A model generated the notes under the pieces. The model saw nothing but the letters and a program-made list of their open reading frames with translations. It was not told the origin of the DNA and did not search any database. A program made the position numbers and the translations under genes. 64,000 nucleotides of DNA from Fomes fomentarius (taxonomy: Eukaryota > Basidiomycota > Agaricomycetes > Polyporales > Polyporaceae), in assembly GCA_022606135.1 (NCBI GenBank), contig JABYQN010000010.1, positions 1,550,001-1,614,000 of the forward strand. Reading direction: 5' to 3'. This document shows positions 23,401 through 35,378 of the stretch, piece after piece (positions within the stretch are counted from its first letter, which is position 1; the number at the start of each line of letters is the position of its first letter).

Positions 23401-25269
23401 ACACTACTTCGAAATGGTGTAATTGTGGGTACTTGTGACGTCGACGCGACCAGAGACGGAGCTTGTGGGGCGGGGACCGATCCCGGGGTGATAGGCAACC
23501 TCACAACGCCATCCAAAACATCGATGTCGTCCATGGAAGAGTCCTCAGTAGTAGCAAGACTCGTACGTTGAGTGAAGTTTATCGTTTGGTTGTTCATATC
23601 GGCAGAGTCATTACCGAAGCTATCATCGGTGCTGAACGTGTCATCACGTACGTCCGGCACCTGCCCGTCGTCCTCAAAGCTGTCATCTTCAACGGCTGGA
23701 GGTGCGGCGGCAACAGGTCGTGGAGACAACGGTAGACCGAGCGATGCGCGCGCATTATGCAAACGAGTCATGGCGGAAGTGAGGTCCATATCCTGTTCGC
23801 CGTCATCATCGTCGTTCGCCATATGTGCCTGGCTATGTCTGCGTGAGCCGGACGGCCCCTCGGCGGGTTCGGGTTGGATCATCAAGGCGTCGTCGTCTGA
23901 CTCTGGCGGTGGAGGCTCGTACGGCTCACTCCCAGCGTGGGTTACCGCACGCAGCTGTAGCCAGATAGGATCAGGCTCCTTTGGTTGGCGCATGGACGGG
24001 AGCACTGGGATGGTGAATTCCATTGGTTCACCGGTTGACCCCTCGGACATATATGATGACCCTGTGTGTGCAGATGACGTCGTCACATCCTCCATGTAGG
24101 ACTCACCCTCATCGGGCACACCATCGTCTTCCTGCTGAGGAGGGGGTTGATTCTCGCTCCGATGCTGAGTTATCGTAACAGTAGAGGAACGTTGGCCACT
24201 GGAGCCTACCACGGATGTTCTATTCCCACCCATCGAGAGGGAGCGTTTGCGTTCGATGTTTCGCACGATAGCTTCTGTAACCTCCATATCGGAGCCTTCG
24301 TCTTCGTCATCGGTGAAGTCGTCATCTTCTACGGCGGAAACATCGAGAGCAGTTCCTCGTTGAGGCAAGAAGTCGTGCGGGAACAGCGCAGTGTCATCCA
24401 TATCCATGTCCATCGAACGCTCGCCAAATTCACTGAAAGCCCCAGACGAGCGCCGTCGGATAGAATTGCGTCTGGATGCCTGTGCGGGCACAGCATTCTC
24501 GTCGTTCTCTGCACGAGTAACGAATGCAGGCGCAGGCGCCTGAACGTCAGGAGAAGAGGCTGGTGGTGGGGAAGCTTTGTCGCCCCCGACATCTGGACTT
24601 TGAATGTGAAATAATCGGACATGGGTATGTGCTGCAAAGCTGACGCGACGCGCAAGGCTTTTGCGCGGCCCATTACCATGGACTTGTGTGAATTCCATGG
24701 TTTGCGTCTCGTTCGCATCATCGGTAGTGCCGGATGTTGACGATTCGCCCGCATCCGAAGGCCGACTGTGAGGAAGATTCAGGGAGGCTTTGAGGATGCT
24801 CTTCCGCGGTACCTGAAGATGGTGGCCACAGTCAGCTTAATGGTTCTTGTACAGATACAGCTGCAACGAGGAATGTAGTTGTTCTAGGGGGGATGAAGGG
24901 CAACGCCAACAAGCCACTTGTTCGACAGTCAGACATAATACACGCAAGCCCAGCTGCGCTCGAATCCGATACTGTAGTCCAACCCAAGCAACACAGATTC
25001 CAAGCCTGAACTCCATGTTTAAACTTGTGCCCCTCCGTAACCTCCGACCTCGTTTGACCGCACAGCTAGTTTCCAAGCGCGTATCCCACCCGGCCGCATA
25101 GTCATGCATAGATGAAACTCACCAGGAGCCTGCGCGCTTTCGCTGCGGGACTGATACGTTCGCCTGGCGCAATGCTATATGCGCGTCGTCTGTGACTGGT
25201 GGTTCCCTTGGTGGGTCCATGGCCGAGGGTAGCGATAGATTTCCGCCTGTTTGGAGAGTGCTTCGCCAT
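20433..25269 (-). CDS. kinetochore scaffold Spc7/Spc105 (KNL1)
   Basis: Outer-kinetochore scaffold of the KMN network; recruits Bub1/Bub3 and PP1 for the spindle checkpoint. Exons 25269-25123, 24812-22350, 22292-21915, 21856-21731, 21672-21497, 21441-21260, 21194-20932, 20875-20607, 20556-20433; 4128 nt, 1375 aa, close to fission yeast Spc7. The N-terminus holds both PP1-docking motifs: KSILK (about residue 53) and RVSF (about 105). A long acidic disordered middle carries MELT-like repeats such as MDMDDT, MEVTEA and MEFTIP. From residue 871 come the Spc7 domain, a coiled coil, then an RWD-like end (PLSVEAVTDDQGQEF). The acceptor of exon 8 is TTGGGCAG, not the earlier CGCAG, to keep the frame. 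Intron 1 is long (310 nt). It is divergent from kinesin-6 over 286 bp. Confidence 0.93.
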
Positions 25270-25555
25270 AATTAACGCAAATAACCGGTAAACAAGATGG
25301 AGAGGGTATCTGGCGGAAAGCGGAGGTGGTGGTGGAGGGAAACGCGGTGGCGTGTTGAATCGCGACAGTGGCTGGACGCGTCTGGCACGTGACAAACGCG
25401 CCCCTCGTGGTTTGTGGCCCAAGCTCGGTTGCCGAGAGTGCTCTGGCATCGATCCCCCTTGCTTTCACCTATCATCGATCTCAGTCTGCACGTTCGTCGC
25501 TGCGTCGCATATAGCCACTGGATATCGGACGACTGCACGACCCCCTCCCCACGCC
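25270..25555. promoter_or_regulatory. 286-bp bidirectional promoter between Spc7/KNL1 and kinesin-6, with MCB box
   Basis: The entire space between two divergent start codons of mitotic genes. It holds ACGCGT at 25376-25381, the MluI cell-cycle box bound by MBF-type factors, five bases from CACGTG at 25386-25391, an E-box. Joint cell-cycle control is inferred from the motif and arrangement. Confidence 0.6.
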
Positions 25556-28500
25556 ATGGCAAGCAAACCCAAAGCCACTCGTTCATCAACCCGCACAAAG
25601 ACCACCGCCCAGCCTGCAAATCCTCCTGCGCCCACTCGCGCGACGCGTACTGCCTCCAAAACGATTGTTGCAGCGCCTGCACCCGCGAGGAAGGCTGCCT
25701 CAAGGAAGCCACTCGTGAACAGAGACAACTCGCCCGAACCGAAGCCGAGCGCACGCAATGCCGCCCCCAAGCCTACATCTACTGTGAAAGCAAGCAGCTC
25801 CATAGAGCTCCCACCAGACACAGATAGAGAGCCAATCAAGGTATGGCTACTTTTTCATGCTATCCTTCATATGCCCGGACCATTGTCGCAACTAGGGTGC
25901 GATTCGCATGTTGATATGATGATGCTTTCAGGCATACCTCCGTATTCGCCCTCACCTAGACGATGGAGAAGCCAACTATGAACCATACCTGGAGCCGCTC
26001 TCGGATACCTCTGTCCGGATGACCGATCCGTCTTCCTCCTCATCTCGTTCTCGAATGTCAAGTATAAGTCCAGCTTCCCTCTACACATTCTCGCACGTTT
26101 TCCCTCCCGATATAACGCAGTCGGACTTCTTCGGTAATACAACTCTCCCTCTGGTGCGAGATGTACTCGAAGGACGGAACGGTCTCTTGTTCGCATATGG
26201 CGTCACAAACTCGGGCAAGACGTATACGATGCAAGGTGGAAGCGCAGAGGGTAGTGCTGGGATCATCCCTAGGACTCTCGACGTCGTGTTCAACAGCATT
26301 ATTGGCCTGCATGGAGATGGAAAGGTACGTATACACTACTACAGCCACCATTCGGTAATGGCCGCCTGAGCTCTTCATTAGTACAGGCCTGTCCGCTTGC
26401 AAGGCATTGAGCTCGCAAGCTCCTCGGACGAGCCGACCAACCTCCGCCTACCGGGCAAGCAAGGGGTTCCTGCGCTTGCTGACGTCCTTGAGGACGACCT
26501 GCCTTCGTCCTCTACTTCCAGTACGGATACTGATCCAACAGTGCTGAAACTCGATCGGAACTACGAGTACACCATCTGGCTTTCCTATGCAGAGGTTTAC
26601 AACGAGAAGGTATATGACCTCTTTGGTGCTCTCGAGTCTGCGAATGCAGCACAAGCTCCTTCAAAGGTACCTCGTCCGATATCATCCTTCCTCAACATGC
26701 CGCTTCCATCGTCAAACAAAGCACCACCCTTGCTACTTACTCGTAAAGCTTTGACCGTGAAGCCATGTCCGGTGACTGATACGGACGAAGATGGCGCGAG
26801 TGCCGGCAAGTACATCGCTGGACTCAGACAAGTACGCGTCGAAAGTGCGGCGGAAGCGAAGGAACTGCTCCGTGTTGGCCAACTGCATCGTCGAGTATTC
26901 GGGACGCTAGCGAACAGTCAGAGCAGTCGCAGCCATGCCATTGTGACTATCAAGGTTCTTCGGGTACATCGTGGCGAGCGGAATGTACGTCCAGTCCCTG
27001 TCTTTCATATGCCCATGAGACTTACTATCTGACAGGATCCAACCTGCATACAAACATCCCGTTTGACATTGGTAGACCTTGCCGGATCGGAACGTACTAA
27101 ACACACGCACACGTCCGGGGAACGCCTGCGTGAAGCAGGAAACATCAACAAGTCGCTCATGGTGCTGGGGCAATGCATGGAGACTCTTCGCGTGAACCAA
27201 CGCACCCTTGCTCGCAGCCTGCAACAAGGCGTGAAACCCGGAACACAGCTCGATACACGCGACGTAAAGCGTGGGCTCGCTGTTGTACCCTTCCGTCACA
27301 GCAAGCTGACAGAGATACTCATGGATTACTTCGTGAGCGACGGGCGTGCGGTCATGATCGTTAACGTGAATCCCTACGACACCGGCTTCGACGAGAACGT
27401 GCACGTCATGAAGTTTGCGGCGCTCGCGAAAGAGGTGTGCACAAACCCCGCTATCGCGGCTGCCTCGCGCATTCCTTCTTCCCCGACCAAACCGAAGACA
27501 AACGGAGTGCGGCCAGGCGCTCCTTACCGGAGGAAGGTTACGCTCTCACTCGGCGGTCCTGGCAAGAAGGCGAATGAGACGTACCTGGAAGTACTTGAAG
27601 GTATGTTCATCCAAGTCATAACGCATCATTCTTTCTGACGTGCGTGTAGAGGATGAAGAGATCGATGACGGAGAAGAGACCAGTGTCGAAGACGACGAAC
27701 CGATCAACCCGCTGGTGAACGCTCTCTTCGATGAAGTAGAGGAGCTTAGGATGCAGCTCTACGACGCTCATCTCCGCTGTGCACTTATCGAGGCCGAGAC
27801 TCGCGAGGAAGTCATGGTCGAAATGGGAGAGCGTATGCGGAGCATGGAGGACATGTTTACTCGGCGCCTCATGCGAGTGGTAAGATCATTCCTCCTGGTG
27901 TGCTCGCGTCTCTGGATAACACTCGCAATCTACTAGATGGAACACAACGAGGAGAAGTTGGACGCCAAACTCGATATGATCCAGCGATCACGGCTGCTCA
28001 GCCGCGTCGCCGTTCCTCGGTCTGAAGGAGGCTATTCTGACTCTATCGCGGACTCAATCGATTCCGACGCTGTTGGTCCACTACAAATGGACGATTTTGG
28101 CGAGGGCGAATTTGACGACGTCGCTTCGTCCATCGCTGGGGTGAGTCATTCTGCCCCCATGGGCAAGCGTTCCTTTCGCTGATTTTGTATTTACGCAGCG
28201 CGATGGTGACTACGAGAGTAACGACTCTGATGCATACGTGCAGTCAACGTCCGACGCGCGCAGCCGCACCCCGTCCCCGCTCGCACACAAAGGCAAGCCA
28301 GTGCCGCACCGACAGTCAACCATCAGGCCGGATCCCCGCCCGTCAAATGACGGGACTGTATTTCACGAGGACGATATAACCGACCTCCAGACTGAGACCG
28401 AAAGCGAAGACGATGAGGATCACTTCATCGACGACGAGGCATCGGAGGAGTCCGAGGATGAGTCTGACAAGGACGAGCTCGAGGACTGGACCGAGTCCGA

Positions 28501-29027
28501 GGCGTCAGAGACTACCCCGGCGCGCCCTAGTGCAAAAGGGAAGGGAAAGGCTACCGTGAAAACGACACCGCCGGCTGCGAGTAAGAGCAAGCCTCTGAGC
28601 GCAGCGCAGGCGAAGCGTACACAGGCCCAGCAGCAGCAAGCAGGACGCGGTCAGAGGTCGACACGGAGCACGTCCAAGATCGTGGCTGAACTCGAACAGG
28701 AGTTGGACGAACTGTCTCTGGGCGACGCTGACGACCAGGACCCGGAGGACTCGACAGTCATCATCCCAAACCGCAAGGCTCGTGAAGGAGCTGCGGACTT
28801 TGTGCCAGGCAAGGGCGAGGTTGATCCTCAGGCTGGGAAGAAGAAGAAGCGGTCAGTACTTACACATTGTCAGCGTCCGGCTTACTGAAACTGAGGGTGC
28901 TCTATGTAGGAACCTGGGCAAGAACCGAGTGTTGACCGAGGAGGAAGATGGGAACTCGGCTGCAGGAGGCTCGCAGGACACGAACAATGGCAGGCAGCTG
29001 CGACGCAGTACGCGGGGTAACCGGTGA
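25556..29027 (+). CDS. kinesin-6 family motor (MKLP/KIF20/KIF23-like)
   Basis: Mitotic plus-end motor of the spindle midzone. Exons 25556-25840, 25932-26324, 26382-26984, 27036-27600, 27650-27879, 27937-28140, 28199-28851, 28910-29027; 3051 nt, 1016 aa. Residues 1-95 are basic and Ala/Thr/Pro-rich. The motor runs from about 96 to 545: P-loop GVTNSGKT (about 185-192), switch I SQSSRSHA, switch II VDLAGSE, and the RHSKLTEIL block. Long inserts inside the motor (26400-26900) are characteristic of kinesin-6. A short coiled coil follows (LVNALFDEVEELRMQLYDAH), then an acidic, repeat-poor tail with Thr/Ser-rich and basic stretches. It is divergent from Spc7 and convergent with SGT2. The subfamily call rests on the KYRPVRLQGIE motif and motor inserts. 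Confidence 0.92.
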
Positions 29028-29240
29028 ACGGCGTCGACGTGGGCGCGCACTGCTTCATGTACTACATCTCATTTGTACTGGATCGACTTCAGCTATGACT
29101 TGCACCCATACTCTGCACTTCGGAGATTTGTGTGGCCTTTCACCCTAGGACGCGTCAGCAGGTTGTATGCATTACAGTGTGAATGTAGTCTGCCTCCTAT
29201 CCCAAAAGAATACATCGTTGTTCGGTTCTAAGCGACTATC

Positions 29241-30532
29241 TCACTGGCCGCCAGCACCGCCAAACTGCCTCGCACTAGGGATTATGTCAGATAGGTAGTG
29301 CGTAATCCTAGAACAAAAAGAAAGCTCACATGTCTCGCAGAGCAGGATCAGACATGAGGTCTGCCATCGAAGGCATGCCACCCCCAGACTGCATACGGTT
29401 CATCTGCCGAAGTCAATCAATATACGGTACCGCAGTTCCTTTGCGTGCTGTGTTGACATACCATGTTTGCAAGTGCAGGGTTCTGCATCATCCTCTCCAA
29501 ACCACCGTTCGCCATCATCTGCTGGGCCATTTGCATCATTGCAGGGTTGCCCAAGAGGGAAGCGATGTCGGGCATCCCCCCTGCACCACCAGCGCCGCCG
29601 CCGCCGCCACCTCCCAAATTGCGGAGCATGTCGGCCATTCCAGCCATGTCCGCACCCGCGCCCGCACCTGAACCTGCGCTGCGAGTGGGCGCGGTCTCGA
29701 GGGGGGGCATATCGTCGAAGTTCTCCTCTGGTACGATGCGCGCCTCGGCGTTTTGAAGACCAGTTTTCAACGATGCGTTGGAAGGGTCGATCTCGAGACC
29801 CTGGCGGAATGCCGACGCCGCAGACTTGAAGTCACCGAGGGAGTAGTGCGCATGTCTGTGAGATACAGAGAACCGGATCAGTTTCCGTTCATTCCTCGGC
29901 TCTGATAGAGGGGGTGTTACATACCCTAGCCTGTGGTACGCCTTGATGAACGAGGGGTCCGCTTCGATCGCCTGCTCCGCATCGAGCACGGCCGGGCTGT
30001 GTTCGCCCTTGCTTGAGTACGCTGCGGCGCGATTCGAGTAGTAGACGGCGTTCGTAGAATCGAGCGCGATCGCCTCGGTGTAGGACTTGATCGCTTCGTC
30101 GTACTTCTTCGCGGACATCTGGGCGTTGCCAGCTGCCTTGAGCTTCTCCGCGGCCGCTTTGTCTGCGGCCGAGGGGGCAGCGGGCGCGCGGGTCGATGAG
30201 GAAGCAGCAGCGGCACCTGGGGAGGCAAGCTTGTCTTTCGTCTTCAGGAATACATCGAAGATGGAAAGAAGATTTGCGGGCTTGACTGAAAGGCGATCAA
30301 CCTGCGCCTGGTCACTGGGGTCGACGCCAAACGCCTCCCCAATACATTGGACTGTATGAACCAGGATAAGGAAGGTGAACTGGTCAAGACATGCGCGCTC
30401 CACGAGATGGCAAGACGCGTACGCACTGGCTACCTCCAAGCTCTCCTTGTCATCCTGCTTGACGGTGCCGTCCTGTACGGACTGATTCAGAAAGTCGATA
30501 ATCGAGAGGACGAGGCGCTGCTTGTTGGACAT
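29241..30532 (-). CDS. SGT2: SGT2-like small glutamine-rich TPR co-chaperone
   Basis: Cytosolic co-chaperone that captures tail-anchored membrane proteins and passes them to the GET pathway, also binding Hsp70/Hsp90. Exons 30532-30427, 30351-29925, 29855-29462, 29403-29330, 29274-29241; 1035 nt, 344 aa. N-terminal homodimerisation domain (about 1-70, binds Get4/Get5), a linker rich in Ala/Ser/Pro, three TPR repeats about 95-205 (AEKLKAAGNAQMSAKKYDEA, TNAVYYSNRAAAY, HYSLGDFKSAASAF), then a Gly-rich stretch and a Met/Gln/Asn-rich substrate-binding C-terminus (NPAMMQMAQQMM). It ends ARQFGGAGGQ on a 34-nt last exon. It shares a 184-bp promoter with PRP19. Confidence 0.93.
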
Positions 30533-30716
30533 GATGGTTCGTCAAAGGTTGGGGCAGAGTTCGAGGACTTTCCGCGTCGGTGCACTTGTGCGCGGGGTAT
30601 GGAGGCGCTCGGGGCCAACACGAGCAAACACGCTCTTCAATCTGCGCGGTGGCGTGGACTTGGGCGCCAGACTCCTTGGGTGGTTCATCTCGACGTTTGC
30701 CAACGCGTCCGTGAAA
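30533..30716. promoter_or_regulatory. 184-bp bidirectional promoter between SGT2 and PRP19
   Basis: Complete space between the two divergent start codons, GC-rich, with no clear TATA box. Both genes are constitutive housekeeping types, consistent with a short TATA-less promoter. Inferred from arrangement. Confidence 0.5.
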
Positions 30717-32350
30717 ATGACTTTCTTCTGCTCTATCTCTGGCGAACCGCCCCAGGACCCCGTTGTCTCGTCCAAGTCTGGTCATGTCTACGAGCGGAGA
30801 CTCATATTGAAGTACATCAACGAGAATGGCACGGATCCTATCACTGGAGACAAGTTGGAGGAGGCAGACCTAGTCACGGTGAAAGCCAGTACGTTTTACT
30901 AACAATCATACTACTACTCTATCTTGTACCGTTTATGCTTATATGCATCATTTAGACCCAAAATCCGCGCCGCCACGGCCGCCAAATGCAAGCTCCATTC
31001 CTGCTCTGCTCCAGACGCTTCAAAATGAATGGGACGCGGCTATGCTCGAGACTTTCGCGCTCAGGCAGCAGTATAACTCCCTCAGGCAAGAACTGAGCTA
31101 TGCCCTCTACGCGCAGGACGCGGCGCAACGCGTCGTAGCGCGTCTCATCAAGGAGCGTGACGCGGCCCGAGAGTGAGTACTCGTAATCTGTGACGCAGTC
31201 CGCTTACTGACGGCATTTTGTTCAGAGCACTGAGCAGTGTTGCCGCAACGATGAATGTGGAAGTCCCGTCGGCTGCTGGAGACGTGGAGATGGGAGATAC
31301 TGCCCAGCAAGCTGGTGGTCTGCCTGGTGAGGTGCTCGAACAGATTGACGAGACTCACCAGAAATTGTCTGCTGCTCGCAAGAAGCGCAAGGCACCTGAA
31401 GGTTATGCTACCTCCGCGGACGTCAAGGGCTACACCGCGAAGCACACCATTCCATCTCTTCACTCCCCCTCCCCCTCTGGTATCACGTCACTCGCCGTCT
31501 CAACGGCGAATCCTTCCCAATTTCTCACCGGCGGCAACGACAAGATTGTACAGCTTTATGATCGGAGCACGGACAAGGTCCTTGTCTCGCTCAAGGGTCA
31601 CACAAAGAAGGTCACCCATGTCGCGTTGCGCGAGCGTGAAGGGGATGCTACGCTCATCCTCTCGGCGAGCGCCGACAAGATTGCAAAAGCCTGGGCGCAC
31701 GACTCCGCCTCTGGCGAGTACATTCCCAAGGCTACTATCCGGACCCACAAAGGCGAACTTACCGGCCTGGCTGTACACCCGTCCTCCTTGCTCTTTGCAC
31801 TCAGTTCTGCTGACCGCACATGGTCACTGCACGAGCTCAACAATTTCACGCAAGTGTACCGCTCACCCGAGCACGAAGAGCCCTTCACTTCCCTCGCCAT
31901 CCACCCAGACGGCACGCTCGTCGCAGTCGGCACGCCCGGGGGACTATCCAGGTATTCGACATCCGCACCGGCGCGCTCGCAGCCTCGCTCACGCCCGCTG
32001 GCGCGGGGCCGTTCACCGTCAACACGCTGTCGTTCTCCGAGAACGGGTACCACCTGGCCGCGCCCGACTCGCTGTCGTCCGTCGCGGTGTGGGACCTGCG
32101 GAAGCCGAAGGTGGCAAAGTCGATCGCGCTGGGCGACTCGTTCAAGGTGAACAAGGTCGTGTACGACTACAGCGCGAATTTCCTCGGAATCGCGGGCAAC
32201 GAGGGCCTGCGCATCGTCGCGCACAAGAGCTGGGAGGAGCTCGCGAGGTTCGAGGAGGGCGGCGAGGTCTCGGATGTTGTGTTTGGCGCGGAGGGCAAGG
32301 AGGTCTGGGGCGTGACTGGACGCGAGGTGAGGATCTGGGGCACGGCGTAA
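30717..32350 (+). CDS. PRP19: pre-mRNA-processing factor 19 (U-box E3 ligase, WD40), with apparent 1-nt frameshift
   Basis: Core of the NineTeen complex that activates the spliceosome; U-box ubiquitin ligase. Exons 30717-30888, 30956-31172, 31226-32350. U-box at residues 1-60 ([32 protein letters not shown]), coiled coil about 65-140, WD40 propeller from about 200 to the end. The frame breaks at a run of five G at 31938-31942: before it the propeller reads in one frame up to VAVGTPG, after it the protein continues ([10 protein letters not shown]) in the frame shifted by one. One more G would give 504 codons, matching human (504) and yeast (503) length. No intron can explain it. The gene is essential, so a base missing from the sequence is likelier than a pseudogene. 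Confidence 0.9.
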
Positions 32351-33155
32351 AACTCCTCGCCTGTATGCAGGTCTTGTTCTTTGCTCTCTTTGTATCGTAT
32401 ACTGCTCAATGTCGCATGTTGTGTGTTTTCTGCACGTAGATTCGTAAAATTACATGCTCGCAGACTGGTCGGTTCGCTCCATCTGAAAGCGGATCTGGGC
32501 TTGGAAAGCGCCTCGCTGGAAATCGCCGTTCAGGGACAGGGACCGAAGGCGTGCGATGCTGGACGGGTGAATTGGACAACGGTGCTGATGTCACCCAGGG
32601 TAAACTGTGCCCGGACTACCCGGTGGGGTTTAACGCTCACGATCGCCGATGAGTCGCGTACGATGGTACGTCGTCGCCGACTGGGTCGGTGTGCAGCCAC
32701 GCTCCCTTCTTGCTCCACCTTCTGCTCGCCACCGACCGGGAACTGTGTGAGCAAGGATACACCCTGAGTTGGTTCTCCCCATTCATCCGCGAGCCGCACA
32801 ATAGACGAGAACACTAATGGTACTGATACTACTGAAGAACAGACTTAGCCGGGACGCACAAGTAAATCACAATGCAATCTGGGTCAGGACTAACCGCTGG
32901 TATGGATGCTGCAAGATTAATCTATGTGGATAAATACCAAGTCACAACGATCCGAGTCTGTTCTAGGCTGTTCGCTCCTTCGTGTCCCACCAGTGCTTGT
33001 CACCCTCCACTGTCATTATCTATCTCTCTCCCTTACCTAAGCCTGAACCTCGCGCCTCACTCTGAGCGTGCCGCCCCCTCCTGTGGGACCTGAAGCTGAA
33101 GGCCTGACCCCTTCGCGCTACTCTGTTGCGTCCCACCACCTCGCCGACATCTAGA
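32351..33155. other. intergenic, 805 bp
   Basis: PRP19 3' UTR followed by the upstream region of the RTA1-like gene. A pyrimidine-rich stretch at about 33000-33060 lies before the RTA1 start. Short open frames exist on both strands; none has recognisable similarity. Confidence 0.45.
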
Positions 33156-34842
33156 ATGGCTGCGAAGTCCTGGCTCTGCACCGCGCTCGTCTGCCTGGCG
33201 GGCTTCGCTGCGTCCGCGGAGGCGGCGTACATGCCGGTACCGTGGGTGTTCACGGATCCCAAGAACGACCCGTTCAACCCGCTGCGGTTCATCGCGAGCA
33301 ACACGCTCACCGCAATCGCGTTTTGTGCGTGTCTCTCTCTTCTTCGGCTTCGATGTCCAGAACCAGAATCGGCGTTGAGGCCGGTGTTGGGAAGAAGAGA
33401 TTGGATGGGGTGGATGGGGCGGATCAGGGTGTGCAGGGCCGCGCGGCGCGATGTGCGATGCGCGTTGTGGCATGCACACTACCACTATGCTTTCCTTTCT
33501 GGAGCATGACGTGCTTCTATACGCGCGAAGCGGAAGCGGTGAATGGACTCGTGGGGTGGTGGGAACGGAGAAGGAAGGGAAGTAGGTAATGTTGCGGGTA
33601 TGGGGCGGTATTTATGGCAGCGTGGGCTTCTGATCTTCTTCATTCACCACTTAAACCCTTCAACAACATTTTCTGGTCTACGGATTGACTGTCATTGGAT
33701 GCATGCTGATGATGGAGGTTTGCCTTTGCAGCGCTGGTGCTCTTTGTTGCGATCATCCAGGCATGGATGCTACGCCACTGGGGCGGTCGGTGTATGTTGG
33801 CGATGGTTATCGGGGAGTTCAGTACGTGCTAGGTTGCTTGTCTGACGTTCCCCGTTACTTTTGCTCACCCGGACCTTCCTTTCAAAAAATAGCGTGGGCC
33901 GTCGGGTTTGGCATCCGGTTTGGCTTGCACTCGGATCCGGATAATCAGGGCATCTACATCGCGTACTATCTTTTCATCGTGCTCTCGGTATGCTTGGTGC
34001 AAGTTTGGAGAGTGTTGGATAGAGCCTGATGGATGTCCACAATCCTTGTGTTCTGCAGCCATGCGCGTTCATCGCGTCCGAGTATATGCTCATGGGTCGC
34101 CTTGCGCGTTACATCGACTCGAACGCACACCTCCTCATCCCCCCTAAACGAATCACCGTCGTGTTCGTTGCTTCCGACATCACCACGTTCCTTATCCAAG
34201 TAGGTCGTTCTATGCGCATGAACTCGAGCAAAAATGCATCGCTGACTTGCTGTGAAGGCGACAGGCGCAGGCATCGCCATCACGAAGGATCCCATCCTCT
34301 CCAAGAAGGGTGAGCGGGTCAGTGGGCAGTAGTTTGCTTGAATTGGCAGGGGCTAATATAATGTGGGCCTGAACAGATCTTCTTAACTGGACTGGCCCTG
34401 CAGCTCGTGTCCTTCTTCCTCTTCGTCCTGGTCGTTGTCCGGTTCCTGTACCGCGTGAAGACGATGGAACCGAAGACTTGGGTGAAGGACGCGAACAAAC
34501 GATGGCACAGCGACTGGCGCTTCCTCTCTGGCGTCCTCCTCGTCAGCTCTGCCGGCGTTCTTGTGAGTTGCCGTCACTGTGTCACCGTGCTTCCAATCCA
34601 TCTGCTGACTGACATCCTAGGTTCGTTGCGTATATCGTGTCGTTGAGCTGTCTCAGGGATTCCACGGGACGCTCACTACGACGGAGGTGTACTTCTATGT
34701 GCTCGATTCGCTGCCGCTGTTCATAGCCGTCGCGGTCTACACACCATTCTGGCCAGCGCGGATGCTGCCGATGATCGACAAGCTTGGAGTCGCTGCAACA
34801 GGAGAAACTCAGGAGAGGCCCAGCGTAAGCGAGGTATACTAG
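33156..34842 (+). CDS. RTA1-like seven-transmembrane protein
   Basis: Fungal-specific membrane family linked to lipid stress and toxic-lipid or drug tolerance (yeast Rsb1, Rta1, Pug1 relatives); the biochemical function is unsettled. Exons 33156-33324, 33732-33821, 33893-33987, 34059-34199, 34258-34317, 34377-34562, 34621-34842; 963 nt, 320 aa, normal for the family. A signal-like N-terminus ends SAEAAYMPVPWVF; about seven hydrophobic segments follow. Family signatures: GFGIRFGLHSDPDNQGIYIA, MLMGRLARYI, SDITTFLIQATGAGI, FHGTLTTTEVYFYVLD. Intron 1 is 407 nt, about seven times the local norm, with no coding sense that I can find. Intron 34200-34257 ends GTGAAG, a less usual acceptor. Confidence 0.92.
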
Positions 34843-35378
34843 TAGGCCGTTGGAGACTTTGGTTCTGGATTGATCACTCTCTGTTTTCGATGGACGGTTT
34901 GATATTCGGATTAGTGCCATTCTACATGTTGCACTCTCACTTGTCAGCATATATACGATGTTGTGGCATCAGCCTGTACGTTTCCGAATTCGGGTCGGAA
35001 TGCAGTCTCCGGCCCCGTATTCAAGTTTATGGTATCTCGTCCTTGTCGAGCCCCGCAATTCGCGGCCCCGCAGGCACACTGTGGGGCGTGAACGATCGAT
35101 GTGGATGCGAAAGGATCGACTGCTTCCCCTCAGACTCAGAGTCACTTGTGGCGGCGGCGCAGAACGGACGTCGGAAGGATTCCTCTTTGGGCACTTTGGG
35201 GGAGGAGCGCATGGGGTTAGGGGCACCAGAGGAGACGTCACATCCCCAACGGAAACGCACGCGAAAATAGGATGCTCGCCAGGCGCCCCCGTCATCGTTC
35301 CGACCTAAACAGAGCCGGTCTGTAGGGACTCGCCCAGATCCACTCTCGCCCTCAGACTTCTCTTTCCACCGCACCACC
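34843..35378. other. intergenic, 536 bp
   Basis: 3' region of the RTA1-like gene and promoter of the Nudix gene. A CT-rich tract precedes ATG 35379. No gene is seen, although a minus-strand open frame (35027-35908) overlaps it as a shadow of the Nudix gene. Confidence 0.45.

Noticed and set aside
31930..31960. A tiny intron to explain the PRP19 frame change
   Set aside because: The only GT..AG candidate would be 26 nt, too short to splice, and would delete conserved propeller sequence.
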